A DNA stretch of 64,000 nucleotides from Drosophila persimilis (taxonomy: Eukaryota > Arthropoda > Insecta > Diptera > Drosophilidae): the NCBI RefSeq assembly GCF_003286085.1, contig NW_020825288.1, positions 21,514,001-21,578,000 of the forward strand. Direction: 5' to 3'. The stretch's first letter is position 1. Each line of letters opens with the position of its first letter. Shown in pieces: positions 58,721 through 64,000 of the stretch. A model generated the notes under the pieces. The model was not told where the DNA came from. It saw only the letters and a list, made by a program, of their open reading frames with translations, and did not search any database. Both the position numbers and the translations under genes were made by a program.

Positions 58721-61700
58721 CTCGGATGGGATCTGTTCCGAGCTCTCCTCCACTCTGGGGAACGGTGTCGTTTTCGTGAATGTCTCTCTCTCTCTGTTGT
58801 TCGATTCGGGATACTCGTTTGTGTTTTTTGTCAAGCGCTGCACTTTGTCACTGATTTTGATTGCATTATTTATGCGAGTGCTTTTATTGTTATCACAGCT
58901 CCTTCTTTAATTCATTTTTTTTTTGACAATATATTTAACCTTTGCAGCAAGACCTGCATTGAAATTGAAATTTCGTTTATTAATTACACTGTTTTGTTTG
59001 CTTCGAATTTTTATTAATGATCGCCGATTGTTCAAATTTAATTAAACTTTTCATTAGCCAACTGGTTGTTCCTTCCTTTATTTGGTTGCCATCAGTTTAA
59101 TTAGTATTCTTACAGTATTTTATCATCAATTTATTGAGGCGTTCACAAATATGCACAGCCGCCAATTTTCATTGAAGGATAAGCCGAAAATCCAAAATAA
59201 TATTTACTATTCGCATTTATAAATATTCGTAAACGCAGCCCGTGAATAACAGCCACATTGCAATTTTCATTCCATGTAAAACACTTGTGTGTGCTGGAGA
59301 ATATGAATACGAAAACACACAAATAAAAATCGAGTTTCGTTATAAAAGAAGTCGTACTCTGAATACTCTAAATATTTCAGAGACATTTTGGTAGCGAAAG
59401 ATACTCTTAGGGAATTCAATGTCCCCTTAATCAGGAAAACCCTTTCGACTTTTCCGATACTTAGAATTCTCTAAGAGACCGTAGAGGACCTGGATTTGAA
59501 TAGCCAAGAAAGTAAGAACTCTCAAAGATCAATTTCAAAGCATCTCAAATTTCTGGAGCTTCATTCACACAAAAAAGGGTATACGAAAGCGGAGTGCCCG
59601 CAAAACTCATAAACAACCTCTTGACTATTTTTAGCTTCGAATCGCATTACAGATATATTTATGCGAATGTTTGTTAGGGCCAGACGCCGGACGAATAAAT
59701 TGGAACAGTCCGAACGAACCGTTTGGCGTTTCCAAGTCGTCTTTCAATGGATCTTAACAGATACAATTCTTAAGAAGCAACGAGATGTGAGAGAAACCCG
59801 CTTGACATCTTTTTTTTCGGGTTGAACTTTGGGTATGTATAAACAAAAAATAAACATAATTGATTGGAATACCCGTACGATTTGTGGTAAGACTCACTTG
59901 AAGTCTGACAGGCTACTAAAACAAAAGGGCTAAAAATAAACCCAAAATGAGGTATTTAAAATTCTTTTGACCTTCACCTGAGCCTGAGCCGGCGAATACG
60001 TATTTTGTTTTACTTTGTACTGACACGTATTTCGCTCGGCTTACATTATTATTACTAAATTTAGTAAAGAGAGATTTCTCAGAGCGAGAGAATCTTATAA
60101 ATCTTTAAGCAGATTTCCGAATTCGTTACAAATTTAACGGCAATTAGAAAAGTAAGTAAAGAACGTGTCCAATCATTTTAATAGAGGAAAGAAGTGAACT
60201 GAATAATGATTCAACAGAATTCCGAAAGCGCATTAATGGGGACAGTAGTAGTTCCTGGTCGGCGAGCTGTTGACCAATTTTTCGGTTCTCTATTATCACC
60301 ATCATTATAAAGCGGCGGCTATGCGTTCATTAAACTCAAATCCAAAGCCGAATAACGTCGAAAGCCTAAAGCCACAAAGATATACTTTTGTAGCTAAAAA
60401 TAACCTCAGACAAAAAAGAGCCCCCCAGCCATTCAGATGTGGCCAAAAGCGCCAAAAGACACAACAAACAATGGCAATAAACACAATGCGATGAAGAAAA
60501 AGTGGATTCGCCATTCGAGAGATCTATATAAAAAATCAAATCAAATAAAATAAAGCTACCATAATGATGCCCTTTGGCGTTCAACTTTTTCTCATATATG
60601 TATGTATACGCGTCTTTCTTAAGATTTGCGGAGCGGTAAAATATGAGGAATATGTTCAGTTATGACCGAGTCTAGCAGTAAATGATGTTTGGAACATTAA
60701 AACTGACATAAAATGGGGTAGAAATTGAGACATACAACAAAACGAGATCATAAAGTTTGCCCATTCTTGAATGGGAAACTAAACACAGCACACTTATCCA
60801 AACATGAAGATAAATGAGATGGAAATAAAAAGTACATCTACCCCAAAATAAACAAATATTCCATCTGTTATTTGAATGAACTTGAATGAAATACTCAATC
60901 TGACCTATGAATGAACTTGATTTCATATGTAAATCTTGTTCATCAAATTCCAAGCCAATAAGTTACTATAAATCAAGATGTTCGGCATACTAAACGTCTT
61001 ATGATGATATTTTAAGAACCTTTCTTTCTTCTCATAATCAGTTGTTTATATTCCGAAATAAGAACCCCGTTCGTTACCATAAAAAACATCTACTGCGGGA
61101 GCTTTAAATATTTCACAATTTTACGCCTTTCTCCTTGCTTAAACATTTTATCGATATATTGGACTATTAGAAACACTTTCAATCATTTGAAGATTGATTG
61201 ATGCCAGGAGACAGATACTCTCATTGCCGCGCAGCTCCCATTCTCAAGGTTGGCCGACAAACAATTCGTCAAATGCCAAAAGGTAGTAGAAATATGGGTC
61301 AATTTGGGGCTTGAGACCAAGCCAAACAGGATAGACAGAGAGAGGGATGAATACAAAGAAAGAGATAGCAAATGTTGTTTTCTTTCTTTATATTTTATTA
61401 TTATTTGAATTTTGTTGTTGTTTTTGATTTTGTTTTGTGGGGTCTCAATTTTGTACGCTTTTCGGTGTTGAGTATTTGAGTATTTTTGGCCCAAGCGGGT
61501 CTTAAGAGTTTACACGTGCCGCGGATTAACAGATCCCCACTCTTCACCTCTCTCTAAAGACCTCTACAGACCCTCTACTGGCCTCTATAGAGACCCCCCT
61601 CCATAGGGGTGCCCCATCGTTCAATCAGGTAGCAGTCGTTAGATGTGTCTTTGGATGCCGTTAGATCTCACTCTTCCACTGTGATTGGGGCGAATGATTT

Positions 61701-64000
61701 ATGAGACTTTAATCTACAATTCGCACATTTCGTGGAGATACTATCTTTCATCGTTCCATGTTGATCGGTTTATGGTAATTCGTTTATGTGTCTTTCGTGC
61801 CTCTGACTAATGAAGTTCACGCTTTATTAATAGGTTGCCTAACTGGTCAACTGGCAAACTGGTCAACTGGTCAACGTCACCTGTCATTTTGGCTTATGGC
61901 TATTTTTGGAGCGTAAAACCCAGACGAAAAACCCCCTAGCTCGCCCCGGTCCAGCTGTTGATTCCGTACCCTTCGTGTATCCGCTGTCATCGACTTGGTC
62001 ATGTTGTTTAATTACTTTTCGGAGACCCAGAGACTATGCAAATAGCAAAATGGAACTGATTTGTTTTCCTCTTTGAACAGGCAGCTGGCAGCATGAAACT
62101 GTTCAAAAGTCGTTAGATTTATCATTTAGTTAATTAAATAATTAGTTAAGCTTCCATTTTTATGGCTCATTTATGTGTGATAGACACCTTGGTGAAAAAT
62201 TTCATTCATATTCAGTGGGGCAATAATCGTATGTGTTATTAAAAAAGACTTCATTAAGAGGTGAATAAAATTCATGTTGAATGGATAAAGAATGAAATAA
62301 AATAAAATTTTCAGCAGAAGAATAGCCTCCTAAATGTTTATCTTCTCAGAATAATTTATGGTTTAAATAAAGAACAGATAGATTAGCAGAAAGACTGCAA
62401 ATTGAAGACAATTCTGTACTAAAAGTAAGTAAAAGAAATTAACCTTTCTGCTGTCAAGCATCATGAGTGAACATATATAAATTTCCTAAAATTTCCTTGC
62501 ATACGTGTACAAATCTTTTCTTATCATCCTCTCTCAGATCTTGGATCTTAGGGTATTACTGTGTCGCTGTTTATCTGTTTGCCCATAGCACATTGCATAG
62601 CCTTCTTTACGGTCATTACTACTTACTACTCTTTATTTGTGAGCTAATATTTTTGTTTTGGTTTATTTTCAATGGCTTTTTTCCCCCCGATGGATTTATT
62701 CGTTGGTGCTGTCCAAGCAGATTTTTGCTATACCGAAATATGAGCTGCATATATTGTAGAGTGCTCTGTGGCTATTTTTAGCTCTACTTGAACAAAATGA
62801 AAACACAATCGTACGGCGCGTAATACTGAGAGTTAGGTAATCGGTAAAAAGCAGGAAACACTATGGAAGTGTTCTCCAGAATTAGCCATAAATAATTATA
62901 AAGTACTCGCATTGCCAGTTCGTAAGAGTTAAGATCATTAGTTAGATATACGATCTCTGCAGTTCGATTTAATGAACTCATATCAATCACTGCTCTCGCT
63001 AGGCACTCATTTACATCACGACCTGTAATCATGAATCATTAGCATATCTTGATTCATCTCCGGCACTCACAGACTCGGTTGATCCGCTGTGCGACACCCG
63101 AGACAGGTGTGACTACGAGCTGCCTGTGTGAGCGCATTCATAAAGTTCCACTATACATATCCATTGGTGGGCGTTTTAATTACACTCATTGCTCATTCAC
63201 TCGTCATAGTGGCACCCATCCACCCACCCCCCCCTTTCCGTGGAAACTTTATGCATAAATGTTTACGGAAAAACATTTAGTTGGACATTGCACTCTTTAT
63301 GCTGTGAAAAATCAACAAACAACAAAAACATAGAAAAACAAAACAAAAATGCGAAAATGGAACCAAAAATGCAAGGCAAGCGATGCTGAATATTCCATTG
63401 GGGGATTTGAATAACAAAAAGAGAACAACAAATTGTTAAAAGTCGCTGCTTAGATGCTCTAATGAAGATCGCACATCCTATATGATTAGTTATAGATATA
63501 GAAAGAGGAATCATTCGGTTCGCTATTTAATAGCATTTTTCACATTTTCTTTCTTAAATTTTCCATCATATTTTCCATTCATTCCCCTCCACAAAGCTGC
63601 TATACCCTCGACAAAATTTTCCAACGGAAACATTTTCGAATAGCCGAATAGCAACAGTGAAAAATTTTACAAATTGTATTTCAAGTTCAACACGTCTGTC
63701 AGCACTGACCCCACGCTACTGCTGCCGTTTCTCCCCCTGGGGACTACTGTGTCCACTCCACTCCGCATCGATACAATATACAATATTGTGCACTGTCCGT
63801 TCTATGAGTACTCTCGGATGTCCGATGTCCGATTGCGCGACCCTTCCAATTGTTTCTCCCATCTCATGGATGCGAAATATTTCATTTGAAAAGCAATTAA
63901 ACGGGCCGCAAAAACGGAAGCCCAAAAAGAAAGACCAAAGAACCAAAAATTGTTGTATTTTGAAGGAGTAAACACGTTCTTCTGGCTACTGCGACTGGAA
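58721..64000. other. Non-coding region upstream of the receptor guanylyl cyclase
   Basis: About 5.3 kb to the right edge with no supportable gene. The first part should be 5' UTR, upstream introns or promoter of the cyclase; an in-frame GTG-led extension above the ATG at 58720 ends by 58843. A tandem AACTGGTC array lies near 61849-61876 and short CCTCT-type repeats near 61545-61585. Open frames up to 104 codons look spurious. Confidence 0.55.

Noticed and set aside
63657..63971. 104-codon frame at the right edge
   Set aside because: No family resemblance and a Lys-rich end from A-rich DNA; no splice or promoter context seen.

Overview
This window is nuclear DNA from a Drosophila-type fly. 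The genes have small introns with GT-AG junctions, Ohler motif 1/motif 6 core promoters, CAG/CAA microsatellites, and a gene set matching Drosophila Muller element E (3R of D. melanogaster). The exact species cannot be named from the sequence. No rRNA, tRNA, CRISPR array or intact transposon was seen. All exon borders below were built by hand by following reading phase across splice sites.

Left block, 1-19 kb. A serotonin 5-HT2-class receptor (5-HT2A, 5' exons missing off the left edge) runs on the plus strand to 7028. It is followed by about 5.4 kb of non-coding DNA. A minus-strand CHTOP-family mRNA-export protein lies at 12456-14631. The Mediator subunit MED31 (17078-17987) and the structure-specific nuclease subunit slx1 (18141-19016) follow closely in tandem.

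Junction region, 19-23 kb. It holds a minus-strand gene I do not recognise (847 aa, two exons). An acidic N-terminal exon is followed by a second exon carrying five tandem 64-residue repeats. From memory of the D. melanogaster map, the genes to the left belong to region 82C and those to the right to region 89A, so this unknown gene appears to sit at or near a chromosomal rearrangement breakpoint.

Right block, 23-64 kb. In order: Arpc3 (+), ND-23 (-), spn-E (+) with the SNAPc subunit gene Pbp45 nested antisense in its second intron, and the vitellogenin-like cv-d (-). A MYCBP-like/arginine-kinase fusion gene is nested antisense in a cv-d intron. Then come the ABCB6-type half transporter Hmt-1 (-) and a receptor guanylyl cyclase (-, 46119-58720) with a small unrecognised plus-strand ORF nested in one intron. 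The last 5.3 kb appears non-coding.

Most notable signals: (1) a dispersed promoter-bearing repeat, with tandem motif-6-like GGTATATTT elements and a terminal GGTCACACTG (motif 1), found about seven times and almost always oriented so that motif 1 faces the nearest start codon; (2) the MYCBP-arginine kinase fusion; (3) the repeat-containing novel gene at the presumed synteny break; (4) a GC-AG intron needed to keep cv-d in frame; (5) GRY in place of DRY in the serotonin receptor.
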